A DNA stretch of 64,000 nucleotides, taken from contig OX424555.1 in the NCBI GenBank assembly GCA_949152475.1, positions 22,400,868-22,464,867 on the forward strand, read 5' to 3'. Source of the DNA: Terebella lapidaria (Eukaryota; Annelida; Polychaeta; Terebellida; Terebellidae). Made by a program: the position numbers and the translations under genes. The stretch's first letter is position 1, and every line of letters begins with the position of its first letter. Below the pieces are notes generated by a model. The model saw nothing but the letters and a program-made list of their open reading frames with translations. It was not told where the DNA came from and made no database searches. Shown in pieces: positions 25,001 to 37,700 of the stretch.

Positions 25001-27871
25001 GAAAAATGTGCTGTCGGGGATTGATTGGTGAGCTGGCAGCGGCTATCCGGAGTAAAAGCTACTTTTGCTGACTTTCCGATAAAGCGGCCATATTTACTGA
25101 CTGTACCATTCCGTACCAGCACGGCGGGCAAGAATACCAAGTCGGCGAGCTGATGAAAACTTGGAAAAGTGACACGTGTCATAGCTTCAAAAGTAGAACA
25201 AAACAACACTCCAACTAACGAACCTCTTGTAATCAAAGAATTTAAATTATAATTAATATAAGTATTCGAATATATAATAATTTATTTTTTTCTCCGTAGA
25301 CCCATAAATATGGTAGTCAATCTACCTGTATCTGGAGATTTTCAGTTTGTTCTGGTGCTCATGTAGGTAACAAAATGTCACCAATGCATTGCTATGCATA
25401 ATAACATTTATTTCAACTTCTAGATACGTGGTTGAACTGAGAAAAACGAGAATTGTTTGGAAATTTAATCGTCTATTTTTTTTGGGTGAAATTGTGAAAA
25501 CCCCAGGCTGCAGTGTAAACATGAGTTCATAATATGTTTAAAATAACTTATAATATTTAATTCCCTGCATGAACTGAAAAGAAAGTTGCAAACTGAAAGC
25601 TATAATGTTCGATGAAAAATTTACTTTCGATTTTCCCCCCTGATACGGAGAAGAATTGATTCACCAGGGATGACTTTAACTCCCATTATAATTTCGGCCC
25701 GAAATATACGCCGTACGATGTGATTCATGTTAATTCACTCATATATCAAAATACACAGGATTATAATAATAAAATCATTCCAGAAAATCGCTCGATATTT
25801 GCGGTTTCACTAAAAGGTTTCACACTAAATGGGTGTACCTAGCATTCAACTTTTATTCGTGATTTCACGTTCAGCAGAAACAAGTTACAATAATAAAAAA
25901 AACATTTGAGTACTAAATTCGCGTTTGATTCGCAAATTTTCTTGACATTGAACCGACTTGAAACACGTTTTGGACATTCCCATCACGACAAAAATGGAAT
26001 TTCATTGATTAAAGTGTCGGTGTGATTATTATATCTCACGCCGATATTGTATGATATTCTCTAAAATATATATACTTTAATATAAGCCTATAGGCTCTTA
26101 TAGAAGTGCAAAATGATACATACATCACACCGCGTCGTCTAATAACTTCAGATCCATCTGAAACAGTCGCCTAATTGTGCCAACGTCAAAATAATTAGTG
26201 CACAAAGTAAATAAACTGGCATGAAAAGATGTTTTTTTTTCTTTTCGTAAACTCCGGAAGCGAAACACCTCGCACATATTCGAAAGCTTGAACTGACTTC
26301 ATCAACACGTTTCTCTGCTGTCTAAAACACAAAATTCCCCAAGCATTATGCAATGAAAACATAATCTATAAAACTGAAATACTCTTGTTTTCCTCGGCGA
26401 TCGATGAATTCTGGTCAAAGGTACCAGAAATAATTCTTCCCCAATCACACTGAGGAGCGAACCGCTAAAAATTCGTCCCATGAAGAGCGCAATAAAAAGA
26501 GACCATTTTCCAAGGCTGGGATGTGACCCAGATATTACTGACACAAATGTGCCGAATTACCGAACAAGCACAAGAGTTTTGTCATCTTTTTCATTTAATA
26601 GCTGACCAAGGAGCACAATAAAACGGCAATAAAACTCAGACAGCGAGTGCACTTGCGGGGGAGTTTACGGGATGGAGTGCATGTGACTCGCCACCTGTTT
26701 GCGTGACCAGTTGACCACCGAGCTGATTGAGAATGATTGCTCCTCACAGAGAACGCAAAATTCCACGTGTCGAGGTTTTATCAGAACAGCATAAATTACA
26801 ATATAATATGGCAAGAAAAAGAGACCTACCTTTTCATTGATCGTCTGGAGCGAGTTATTGCACGTTGCGCCGCCTGGTGGTGGTAAAAAGAAGCGCTGGT
26901 ATTTTATTGAGCGTGTTATGTAACAAGGCGGCGGTTACGTCACCGAGCCTGCTCTGTCGATCGGCAAGACTGCTGTAATTATGCAAGTGAGCACGTAGTT
27001 CCTGATTTTGTGGAGCCGCTGTGACCGACAACCGTCAATCTCGGGCGCCTGGATCACGATAACAAATACTTCACGGTGCGGAAAATATCAAGATTAATAA
27101 GCAAACGTATCATACTTGTCAACACAGACGGCGTTGTGTAACTTTTACCGCGCACACCCAACTGTTCTCAGGAGGAAACAGGCCAACACAGCTCATTAAT
27201 CATGCAAACTTCTGGATGTGTTTATTTCTGAAAGCTCTTTCGTGTGCAGCTTTTGAAAATAACACACTCGTTGCAGTTATAGCAGGGGATACTATATTTC
27301 ACCCCAGTACCATCCTATACATTGGTTCATAATTATGGTTTGATCCAAGAGTCATTATACGACCACCTTCATCTTTCGAAACTCACTAATATCATAAAGT
27401 TTGGAGAAGGATATAGGCAGCATACACTTAACATTCATGAAAATAACTTTGGACAGGCCTGAGGGAGGGCAATGTCGCATCGTGCATGAGGTGATTCCGA
27501 CCGCGTCTCGGTGATGATACACGCATTGTGTTGATAGGTCTAAACTTGTATCACTTGGCTATACAATGTAGACATAAACATGGGCGTAACAATTACCGAA
27601 TGCTTGCATCCTCAGCTGTCAGTAAGATTGAACTGATAAATCATGTGGACACTCTGCCTCACCCTGCCTCTTAATTAATTCACTTCCTGTTACTTTCTCC
27701 TGGTCTGAAAAATTTACTTTTGAAATACAACACGTAGGGCTAACCAGCAGTAGCAGGGTCATGATTCCATGACGTTTACGCGTACGGTGGAAACATGATC
27801 TTGAGGATATTTTGGCTCCAGTTACGGTAAGTCCGAGCCCGAGTTAGGTAGATTTAGATTAGGAGATGGTA
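22091..27871. other. Gene-poor AT-rich interval
   Basis: No exon, RNA gene or repeat array recognised over about 5.8 kb. TTTATAAAAG at 24779-24788 looks like a TATA box, but the sequence that follows does not encode a recognisable protein. Confidence 0.45.
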
Positions 27872-29163
27872 ACATCATTGTGCTACAAGAACCAAGTCTC
27901 ACCAGGCAACGAAGTCTCACTAGGGAAAGAGGTCGAACAAGACAGCATTGTGTAGCAAGAACCAAGTCTCACCGGGCAACGAGGTCTCACTAGGGAAAGA
28001 GGTCGAACAAGACAGCATTGTGTAACAAGAACCAAGTCTCACCAGGCAATGAGGTCTCACTAGGGAAAGAGGTCGAACAAGACAGCATTGTGTAACAAGA
28101 ACCAAGTCTCACCGGGCAACGAGGTCTCACTAGAGAAAGAGGTCGAACAAGACAGCATTGTGCTACAAGAACCAAGTCTCACCAGGCAATGAGGTCTCAC
28201 GAGGGAAAGAGGTCGAACAAGACACCATTGTGTAACGAGAACCAAGTCTCACCAGGTAATGAGGTCTCACTAGGGAAAGAGGTCGAACAAGACAACATCG
28301 TGTAGCAAGAACCAAGTCTCACCAGGTAATGAGGTCTCACTAGGAAAAGAGGTCGAACAAGACAGCATTGTGTAGCAAGAACCAAGTCTCACCAGGTAAT
28401 GAGGTCTCACTATGGAAAGAGGTCGAACAAGACAACATTGTGTAACAAGACCCAAGTCTCACCAGGCAATGAGGTCTCACTAGGGAAAGAGGTCGAACAA
28501 GACAACATCGTGTAACAAGAACCAAGTCTCACCAGGTAATGAGCTCTCACTAGGGAAAGAGGTCGAACAAGACAGCATTGTGTAGCAAGAACCACGTCTC
28601 ACCAGGCAATGAGATCTCACAAGGGAAAGAGGTCGAACAAGACAGCATTGTGTAACAAGAACCAAGTCTCACCAGACAATGAGGTCTCACTAGGGAAATA
28701 GATCGAACAAGACAACATTGTGTAACAAGAACCAAGTCTCACCAGGCAATGAGATCTCACAAGGGAAAGAGGTCGAACAAGACAGCATTGTGTAACGAGA
28801 ACCAAGTCTCACCAGACAATGAGGTCTCACTAGGGAAAGAGATCGAACAAGACAACATCGTGTAACAAGAACCAAGTCTCACCAGGCAATGAGATCTCAC
28901 AAGGGAAAGAGGTCGAACAAGACAGCATTGTGTAACGAGAACCAAGTCTCACCAGACAATGAGGTCTCACTAGGGAAAGAGATCGAACAAGACAACATCG
29001 TGTAACAAGAACCAAGTCTCACCAGACAATGAGGTCTCACTAGGGAAAGAGATCGAACAAGACAACATTGTGTAACAAGAACCAAGTCTCACCAGGCAAC
29101 GAGGTCTCACTAGGGAAAGAGGTCGAGGCACCATTGTGTTACAAAAGAACCAAATCTCACTAG
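27872..29163. repeat. 70-bp minisatellite, about 18 units
   Basis: The unit contains AAGAACCAAGTCTCACCAGG, CAATGAGGTCTCACTAGGG and GAAAGAGGTCGAACAAGAC in series. The spacing of ACCAAGTCTC is exactly 70 bp (27891, 27961 and so on). Variants (GAGATCTCACAAGGG; GATCGAACAAG) alternate in the right half, suggesting dimer amplification. Minus-strand frames of about 60 codons are by-products of the repeat. Confidence 0.95.
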
Positions 29164-29412
29164 TATACAGTAGTAAATTCAATAATCTTGGAAGTGTAGC
29201 GAAAAGGGAGTACTACCAAAATCTATACAACGAACATGATATGTGGAAAAAATGGTATAATGTAAAAATTGATTGGGAAGAAAAAAGAAAAAGAAAACAT
29301 TTCAAAAAGTGTAAATGTTGTTGGAAAACATACTACTAATGATCAAACATTAGTAACATAGCCACTAAGTTAGAGCCCCTTTCACAGATTTCATGACGAA
29401 CAATGTGCAATC

Positions 29413-29548
29413 TAGTATATCAGTATATGCGGTTATGTTGCAATTACTGATCCCGCTCCATTTTCATATTGATTTTGATTTGGGGTGATTTTCCATCAAA
29501 GTAGACCCCAGTGAGACGAAAAATAACTGTTTCCATTTTTTTCAAACC
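29413..29548 (+). repeat. Inverted repeat arm flanking the gypsy remnant (left)
   Basis: TTCATATTGATTTTGATTTG and the bases around AACTGTTTCCATTTTTTTC are the reverse complement of 32803-32930. The two arms lie about 3.3 kb apart and enclose the retroelement remnant. Confidence 0.8.
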
Positions 29549-29782
29549 TTTTTTCGACTGAAAATCGAAGATGGCTGCCAACGGTCTCCGAAAATCAGAA
29601 AATCACCATATCTTCGGCAAAAATGGTCCTAGAAAAATAAATCTGGTGTCGTTTTATATGTTTTTTGGGACAAGGAATCCAATAAAACCAATGTTTATTT
29701 GATAAATGCAAGTACTGGGCCGTCAGAGGAATATTACACAAAATAGTATCATTATAGCGACTGAATCAGTTCGCTTTCCAGT

Positions 29783-30085
29783 TTATGACCCATGTTTGGT
29801 TTTTTTACTGATCATGAGTTGCAGCAACAACTTCTTCCAATCGTAATACTGCTGGTGACAATCAGGCTCCTCCCGGGCTGCAATGACAGCCTTATACACC
29901 TTGGGCATCATCTTCAGATAGTATGTGTAGTGTCTTAAGCCAATCTTTCTAAGATTCAGCTTAATCTCAAACATCACATCAACTGGCAACTATGACGACT
30001 CGTGACTCATGTTTGGTGCAGTTATAAGCATGGCCATTGCTTGTACATCCTGTAAGACTAGCCTATTTCAGCATGCTTGTTACAC
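29783..30085 (-). pseudogene. Ty3/gypsy integrase C-terminal remnant
   Basis: The minus strand encodes HAYNCTKHES (about 30046-30017) and then, in a shifted frame, LPVDVMFEI followed by a segment ending QQYYDWKK. In gypsy-type integrases the string of asparagine, threonine, KHESTGY-like residues and RLPVDVMF-like residues occurs in this order, shortly after the catalytic core. Here the linking part is missing and a stop codon and frame change separate the halves, so it is a decayed copy. Order and strand agree with the upstream core at 30860-31241. Confidence 0.65.
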
Positions 30086-30859
30086 ATTTCGTAGACTGTG
30101 TTTTCAGTGGGCTCGCGGTGTAGTCTTTCCTTTCATACCAAATTGAGAACAGATTAAAAACATATTTTTAAACAAATCCTCCGGAAAGGTGTTTCCCCTT
30201 TTTACCCTCTCCTCTACAACCCGTAGAGAAGGCAACTATTGATTACAAGTAATTCTTTCTGACCACCAATCAAGTTCCTCCAAACCAAAATATACTGTTC
30301 TAATCTAACAAAGGAGAAGAGCACCTCCCTTATTTTCTCACCACAAATAATTCAGCTGCCTTCCAGCCCCTTCTGAATGCTAACAGCTAGTCACCCACCT
30401 AATAGTGAATGGTTTTCTTTCAATGTCCAATTGTGCCTGTGCCACTGCCTGATGAGTCTCAAGATCACGAATCCGTGGATTCCACTGGAAAAATCCCGAA
30501 CGTTCTCCCGAAGACTGCTCTGACTACTTTCTTTCTCGACGACACAAATATTACCACTTAATTGGCACGTGAATATATAATGCTGTAAACAATACCTCAT
30601 TAGAGTTCGTCCTATCACAAGAAAGTATTGTCTCTGTGTTCCTTTTGGAACAATCAATCCCTCCATTTATTTGTCAACAAAACAATTATGCTCAACTGAG
30701 TCAACAACTACACTGAATTAAAAAATAATCAGTAATTAGCTGGCCTGTATGCCCACTGGTCTCGTACATACCCAAAAGAGAACAGAACTTAATTATCAGC
30801 CTCGAGGCGTGTTCACTGTGTAAATGAAGTGGGGTTCCAAAGTGGACTCTTTAAGTCCA
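30086..30859 (-). other. Interior of the retroelement remnant, not assignable
   Basis: A 91-codon minus-strand frame (30391-30666) has no recognisable motif. The segment separates two integrase pieces and may be an insertion or decayed pol sequence. Confidence 0.35.
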
Positions 30860-31241
30860 CTATATACTGTCTTGGCGAAAGTAGGAGAAAGCTCCTTTTT
30901 TCGTGGGTATGGCCTGTACATATTTGGTGTAGTGATTGGTCAGGACGATGTTATACTCATAACCTCCTTTGGATGACTCGAAACTAGGAAAATCTATGCA
31001 TAACATCTTCATAGATTGTGATGTCTGGATTGGAACCAGTCGAAATCGGGTGCGAAACCTTATTTCCCTGAACAGTATAGCGATTATACACAAATAGCTT
31101 TTTGGTATTGCTAGTTGTAAGGTTTACATATTGCCAATTATCAATTCTTTCCTGAGTGCATGCGACCACTTTGTTTTGGTTCGCAAGCCACTCGCTTGAT
31201 TCAGTCTGGCTCAGACTGCCAAAGTGAGTGGACATTAGCAT
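30860..31241 (-). pseudogene. Ty3/gypsy integrase core remnant
   Basis: The frame read from 31093 downwards includes LCIDFPSFESSKGGYEYNI and VLTNHYTKYVQAIPTKK. This matches the start of the retroviral-type integrase core (first catalytic Asp in CIDF, then the NHYTKY..AIPTK pattern typical of metazoan gypsy elements). Upstream pieces are in a second overlapping frame, and the core stops soon after KGAF, so the rest of the catalytic triad is missing. It is non-functional. Confidence 0.8.
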
Positions 31242-31398
31242 GAGTGCTCCATCCGACTCGGGCTGGGGTGGTACCAGCCATGGGAAAAAAACTCCCTGTC
31301 TTTATTAACCACCCCTTTTCTCAGTAGCATATGACCAGATTCTTGCTCCTCTCAAGCTTCAACCTCCTTGTAGTGGAGGCTGCCTCTGTTTGCCCCCG

Positions 31399-31800
31399 CT
31401 AAGGGCGACATGCCTGTGCACTTGAATTGAAGTGTGTGAATTGTCGGCATAACCATCGTCCTAATCTGGGATACCCGGCAGTAATCTGTCCCACAGGTGT
31501 TTGGCATGCCCCTTCATTCTTAAATTTGGGTGTTTCTGGATGTAAACCTTTGATGTATTCTGCTGTGGGCATCACTTTCCGCTGTAGAAACAGAGTCGAT
31601 GTCGAGTAACAACTTCTTCTTGGTTCAGGAACATATTTTGCCTTGGGGGTAAATTTACCATCAAATACCCTCAAGTGGAGTATGATATTTTCTATGAAGC
31701 CTTTGTTTTTAAGGAAGGAGCAGCAAAACCACATGTGTCCAAGAATACGACGGACCTCATCCACATTTAGTAAGGGGTTTCCACTTTCTTACTGACTCTT
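31399..31800 (-). pseudogene. Ty3/gypsy reverse transcriptase end remnant (weak)
   Basis: Near 31764 the minus strand reads NVDEVRRILGHMWF. This recalls the VDEVRRFLGLVGFYR segment after the reverse transcriptase palm of gypsy elements. The downstream residues diverge and the remaining frame has no clear RNase H motif. Position and strand (upstream of the integrase pieces) fit a pol polyprotein order. Confidence 0.45.
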
Positions 31801-32374
31801 GAAGCTCCTAGTGATGGCATCAGTGTGCCATCTTGGAATATCATCGTTGAGCAATCTGCTGAGACTGCATTACCAGGCAAATGTTTGATCAGGAGACACA
31901 GTGTCCGAGCCAATAAATGATGAATCTAGTAGTAGTGGGATGGCCAGTCGGATGGCATGAGATACCAGAGAACACCAGAAGCACACAACACCAGTGGCAG
32001 TTGTATAACTCGCGAAATGTGGTTCCAGCAATGCCAGGAGAACTATTCGGCGTGGCTTGCACTGAAAACAAGTGTGAGGCGACATGAATGAGGATGATGG
32101 TTATGGTGTATCATCATGCACATATGCCTATATCAACATCTCTTGTTGGCTTGGATCTGGCGTGACAGTGGTCGTCAATGTGGGAGGAGACCAGAGAACC
32201 AGGTGAACCCCCACTGATCCAGTTCGACAATCATTTCATTGGTGAGAAATCAGCCCATGTACGTACCTAGCTAACTGGGCAACTTCTGTTTAACAGTCTA
32301 ATGCATATGTGTGTGTGTATCACTAAAGCAATGGTTTTAAGTGATTGTTTGTGTCCGAAAACATATACAAAGAC

Positions 32375-32830
32375 CCCAACTTGATGTTTTTATGTCAATT
32401 AGGGCAAAAGATATGCCATTGGTGATTATTCGATTTTTGGTGATAATTCGCGGCCATCTTGGATTTTCACATGACCAGTGGGCGAAAAAAAATTCGAAAA
32501 AATTGGTTTTGATTCCTTGTGCATATAAAACTACCCCAATTCCATGTTTCTATTCCAATTAGGGCCAGGGATATAGTGATTTTTCGATTTTTTTGTGATA
32601 ATTGGCAGCCATCTTGGATTTTCACACAATCAATGGGGGAAAGAATGAAAACAATGGTTTAGTTTTAATTCCTTGTGCCTGGAAATATATAAAACGACCC
32701 CAATTCAATCCTTCTATGCCAATTAGGGCCAAAGATATGGTGATTTTTCGATTTTTGGTGATAATTGGCGGCCGTCTTGGATTTTCACACAACCAATGGG
32801 CGAAAAAAATGGAAACAGTTTTTTCTCATC
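32375..32830 (+). repeat. 161-bp tandem repeat, three units
   Basis: AATTAGGGC recurs at about 32397, 32559 and 32720. Each unit has a GATTTTTCGATTTTT-like stretch, CGGCCATCTTGGATTTTCACA with small changes, and TCCTTGTGC in the first two. The CCATCTTGG core resembles a YY1 site in reverse. Confidence 0.85.
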
Positions 32831-32930
32831 TCATTGGGGTCCACTTTGATGAAAAATCACCACAAATCAAAATCAATATGAAAGTGGCACGGAATTACAC
32901 AACAACATATACTATATGTTTATGTTTCCA
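32803..32930 (-). repeat. Inverted repeat arm flanking the gypsy remnant (right)
   Basis: Reverse complement of 29413-29548, including CAAATCAAAATCAATATGAA and GGTCCACTTTGATGAAAAAT. Confidence 0.8.
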
Positions 32931-33037
32931 ACGGATATTACAAATTCAAAATATCTTCATCGATACCATGGCATGAACCACCCTCTCCGAAAGAAACCCC
33001 GAACGTCTGGATGTGATGGCCTTTATACTCATTGCGG

Positions 33038-33600
33038 TGCCTCATATATCTGACATAATCATTTTTTTTTTAAATTTAGGATATTTTAAAAATATTCGTT
33101 GTGGCCCACAGGAGAATATATTAAATAATGTAATTGACGAAAACTATTTCCCCTGCGAGGAAAATGTTTCACTGCGACGGAAACGGTTCGCCCACCTGGG
33201 AAAATAGTTTACCCTGTTAATTATATTTATAAATCTTTTTTGGGGTCAACCAAGAATCCTTTATAAACTATAAATACTATTGGTTGACTTAGTAAGGATG
33301 TTATTTAATGTATTAAATTGACGTAAATTATCTTTGCTGCGAGGAAAATGTTTTCCACGTGGGGAAACATTTCTCTCGCAGGGTGATCATTTATCGCGCG
33401 GGAGAAACGTTCTCATTGCAGGGGAAACGTTTTCCTCGCAGGGGAAATAGTTTTCTTCGCAGGGGAAACATTTCCCTCCCGGATGAAACGTTTCTCCTGT
33501 CAATTACATTATTCGATATATTCTTCTGGGAGCCACAAATTTTATTTTTTTAATATCCTAAACTACAATAAAAAATAATTATGTCAGATATGATCCACCG
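33038..33600. mobile_element. Foldback element with internal GGGGAAA repeats
   Basis: The left arm (about 33038-33145: ATATCTGACATAAT, TTTAGGATATT, ATAATGTAATTGAC) is mirrored by the right arm (about 33490-33600: GTCAATTACATTAT, AATATCCTAAA, ATTATGTCAGATATG). The centre carries about a dozen degenerate 20-22-bp units around CGCAGGGGAAACGTTTTCCT, partly in both orientations. No coding capacity. Confidence 0.8.
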
Positions 33601-34632
33601 TAGCTCTTATCAAAGAGACCTCCTCCAGTCTACTTCAGCTCCTGTTAACAAGATAAGAAAAATTGAAAATAGAATGTATACAGTATTTAGAAAAAAAATA
33701 ATAATTTGAAGATAAATCTTTATTCAAAGCCGGGTTACAAAGATAACAAATGACAATAGCCACAAGGGCTATTTACCGACAATGATACTTGATTAATTAA
33801 AATGCGCTTATTCATTTCCGTAATTTATAATAATCGTTAACTGGTGTGGTGACAAATTTATTGAAGCAGGTTCAAATATTTCCCAATTATGAAGGTAATA
33901 ATAAAGGAGAGATTGGCAATTAGAAACAAATTTCACTTTTACTTGTATTTTCCAAAATTTTAGAAATTAAGTACACGAACATTGAATGTTAATAAAATAA
34001 ATTATGTAGGCCTATTATTTACCAAGCACGGGTGTAGTGTGGAAAAATATCCTAATTTTAAAATAGGTGATTCCCCTATAGAACAGAGAAAACATAATTT
34101 GAGTACAAGGGTGTCAGTTACCAGTTTTTTGTTCACCTTGTTGCCAGGAAATCCTTTTTAGCACTTTTATGGCACTTTTATAGCTCACGCTCAACTGGCA
34201 ACCCTGAGCTGTAGCCTTCATCTTGTAATTAAATTGTTCAATATTCTTTTCAATGTTACAGTTCAAAATATACCATTCATCCATCCATCCACATTTGTTA
34301 TTCTGCAATTATTCTGCAATTCGAATATATAATGACCATACAAATCCAATTTCTAACAAAATTATAATACTGAAACTTCGGGATGTGTGATTATGTACAA
34401 GCCTCATTAAAGTGTCTTATGTTCACTCTTGTAGAAATGTTTACCATGAGTACTGAATTTCACAAATATCTCACCAGAAACGGATCAAATCCTCACTTTC
34501 CGGAAGAACTACACTGGATTCTAAATGTATAAAGCATTTTGGTCAACCTCCTGGTACAGTATACCTGAACAAGAAGTTAATACATTCCACAAGTGTATTG
34601 AAGAGAATAATGTGTAACAAATTATTTATTGA
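33601..34632. other. Non-coding AT-rich interval
   Basis: No gene or repeat recognised. Confidence 0.5.
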
Positions 34633-34721
34633 CGACAATGATGTGTAACGAAAGAACCAAGTCTTGCAATGCAACGAAGTATCACAAGTCAACAATGTGT
34701 TAACAAAATAACCAATCTCAC

Positions 34722-37700
34722 ATGGCAACAAGGTCTCACGAAGCGACAAGGTTTCACAGGGCGACAAGGTCTCACAAAACGACACGTTCTCACAAAGCAA
34801 CAAGGTCTCACGAAGCAAAATGGTCTCATGAAGCGACAAGGTCTCACAATGCGTCAAGGTCTGACAAGGCGACAAGGTCTCACAAGGCGACAAGGTTTCA
34901 CAAGGCAACAAGTTCTCGAAAGGTGACAACGTCTCACAAGGCGACAAGGTCTCACAAAGCGACAAGGTTTCACAAGTCGACAAGGTTTCACAACACGACA
35001 CGTTCTCACAAAGCAACAAGGTCTCATGAAGCAAAATGGTCTCATGAAGCGACAAGGTCTCACAATGCGTCAAGGTCTGACAATGCGTCAAGGTCTCACA
35101 AGGTGACAAGGTCTCACAAGGCGACAAGGTCTCACAAAGCGACGAGGTCTCACAAGGCGACTAGGTTTCACAAAACAACACAATTTCACAAGGCAACAAG
35201 GTATCACAATACAACGAACTCTCACAAGGCGGCAAGATTCCACAAAGTATCAAGGTCTCACAATACAACAATGTCTCATAAGGCAACAATGCCTCACATT
35301 GCGACAAGGTCTCACAAAGCAACAAGGTCTCATAAAGTTACAATGTCTCAAAAGGCGACAAGGTCTCACAAAGCAAAAAGATCTCATGAAGCGACAAGGT
35401 CTCACAAGGCGACCAGGTCTCAAAAGGCGACAAGGTCTCAAAAGGTGACCGGGTCTCCCAAGGTGACCAGGTCTCATAAGGCGACAAAGTCTCAAAAGGC
35501 GACAAGGTCTCACAAGGTGACAAGGTCTCACAAAGCAAAAAGATCTCACGAAGCGACAAGGTCCCAAAAGGCGACCAGGTCTCACAAGGCGACCAGGTCT
35601 CACAAGGCGACAAGGTCTCACAAAGCAAAAAGATCTCTCGAAGCGACAAGGTCTCACAAGATGGTCAGGTCTCAAAAGGCGACAAGGTCTCACAAGATGA
35701 AAAGGTCTCAAGAAGTGACAAGGTTTCACAAGGTGACAAGGTCTCACAAGCCAGAAGGTCTCAAGGCGACAAGGTCTCACAAGGCGACCAGGTCTCACAA
35801 AGCGACAAGGTTTCACAAGGCGACAAGGTTTCACAAAACGACACGTTCTCACAAAACAACAAGGTCTCATGAAGCAAAATGGTCTCATGAAGCGACAAGG
35901 TCTCACAATGCGTCAAGGTCTCACAATGCGTCAAGGTCTGACAAGGCGACAAGGTCTCACAAGGTGACAAGGTCTCACAAGGCGACAAGGTCTCACAAAG
36001 CGACGAGGTCTCACAAGGCGACTAGGTTTCACAAAACAACACAATTTCACAAGGCAACAAGGTATCACAATACAACAAACTCTCACAAGGCGGCAAGATT
36101 CCACAAAGTATCAAGGTCTCACAATACAACAATGTCTCATAAGGCAACAATGCCTCACATTGCGACAAGGTCTCACAAAGCAACAAGGTCTCATAAAGTT
36201 ACAAGGTCTCAAAAGGCGACAAGGTCTCACAAAGCAAAAAGATCTCATGAAGCGACAAGGTCTCACAAGGCGACCAGGTCTCAAAAGGCGACAAGGTCTC
36301 AAAAGGTGACCGGGTCTCCCAAGGTGACCAGGTCTCATAAGGCGACAAAGTCTCAAAAGGCGACAAGGTCTCACAAGGTGACAAGGTCTCACAAAGCAAA
36401 AAGATCTCACGAAGCGACAAGGTCCCAAAAGGTGACCAGGTCTCACAAGGCGACCAGGTCTCACAAGGCGACAAGGTCTCACAAAGCAAAAAGATCTCTC
36501 GAAGCGACAAGGTCTCACAAGATGGCCAGGTCTCAAAAGGTGACAAGGTCTCACAAGATGAAAAGGTCTCAAGAAGTGACAAGGTTTCACAAGGTGACAA
36601 GGTCTCACAAGCCAGAAGGTCTCAAGGCGACAAGGTTTCACAAGGCGACCAGGTCTCACAAAGCGACAAGGTTTCACAAGGCGACAAGGTTTCACAAAAC
36701 GACACGTTCTCACAAAACAACAAGGTCTCATGAAGCAAAATGGTCTCATGAAGCGACAAGGTCTCACAATGCGTCAAGGTCTCACAATGCGTCAAGGTCT
36801 GACAAGGCGACAAGGTCTCACAAGGTGACAAGGTCTCACAAGGCGACAAGGTCTCACAAAGCGACGAGGTCTCACAAGGCGACTAGGTTTCACAAAACAA
36901 CACAATTTCACAAGGCAACAAGGTATCACAATAGAACGAACTCTCACAAGGCGGCAAGATTCCACAAAGTATCAAGGTCTCACAATACAACAATGTATCA
37001 TAAGGCAACAATGCCTCACATTGCGACAAGGTCTCACAAAGCAACAAGGTCTCATAAAGTTACAAGGTCTCAAAAGGCGACAAGGTCTCACAAAGCAAAA
37101 AGATCTCATGAAGCGACAAGGTCTCACAAGGCGACCAGGTCTCAAAAGGCGACAAGGTCTCAAAAGGTGACCGGGTCTCCCAAGGTGACCAGGTCTCATA
37201 AGGCGACAAAGTCTCAAAAGGCGACAAGGTCTCACAAGGTGACAAGGTCTCACAAAGCAAAAAGATCTCACGAAGCGACAAGGTCCCAAAAGGTGACCAG
37301 GTCTCACAAGGCGACAAGGTCTCACAAAGCAAAAAGATCTCTCGAAGCGACAAGGTCTCACAAGATGGCCAGGTCTCAAAAGGCGACAAGGTCTCACAAG
37401 ATGAAAAGGTCTCAAGAAGTGACAAGGTTTCACAAGGTGACAAGGTCTCACAAGCCAGAAGGTCTCAAGGCGACAAGGTCTCACAAGGCGACCAGGTCTC
37501 ACAAAGCGACAAGGTTTCACAAGGCGACAAGGTTTCACAAAACGACATGTTCTCACAAAACAACAAGGTCTCATGAAGCAAAATGGTCTCATGAAGCGAC
37601 AAGGTCTCACAATGCGTCAAGGTCTCACAATGCGTCAAGGTCTGACAAGGCGACAAGGTCTCACAAGGTGACAAGGTCTCACAAGGCGACAAGGTCTCAC

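Larger units (their letters stand above)
29783..32100 (-). mobile_element. Decayed Ty3/gypsy-type LTR retroelement (partial)
   Basis: Three pol remnants lie in the expected order on the minus strand (reverse transcriptase end, integrase core, integrase C-terminal part). No long terminal repeats or gag were identified. Sequence at 31870-32085 on the same strand has an open frame without recognisable motif. Frameshifts and gaps show it is inactive. Confidence 0.65.

Noticed and set aside
27920..29182. Series of about 61-codon minus-strand frames in the 70-bp repeat
   Set aside because: They recur every 70 bp and merely translate the repeat.
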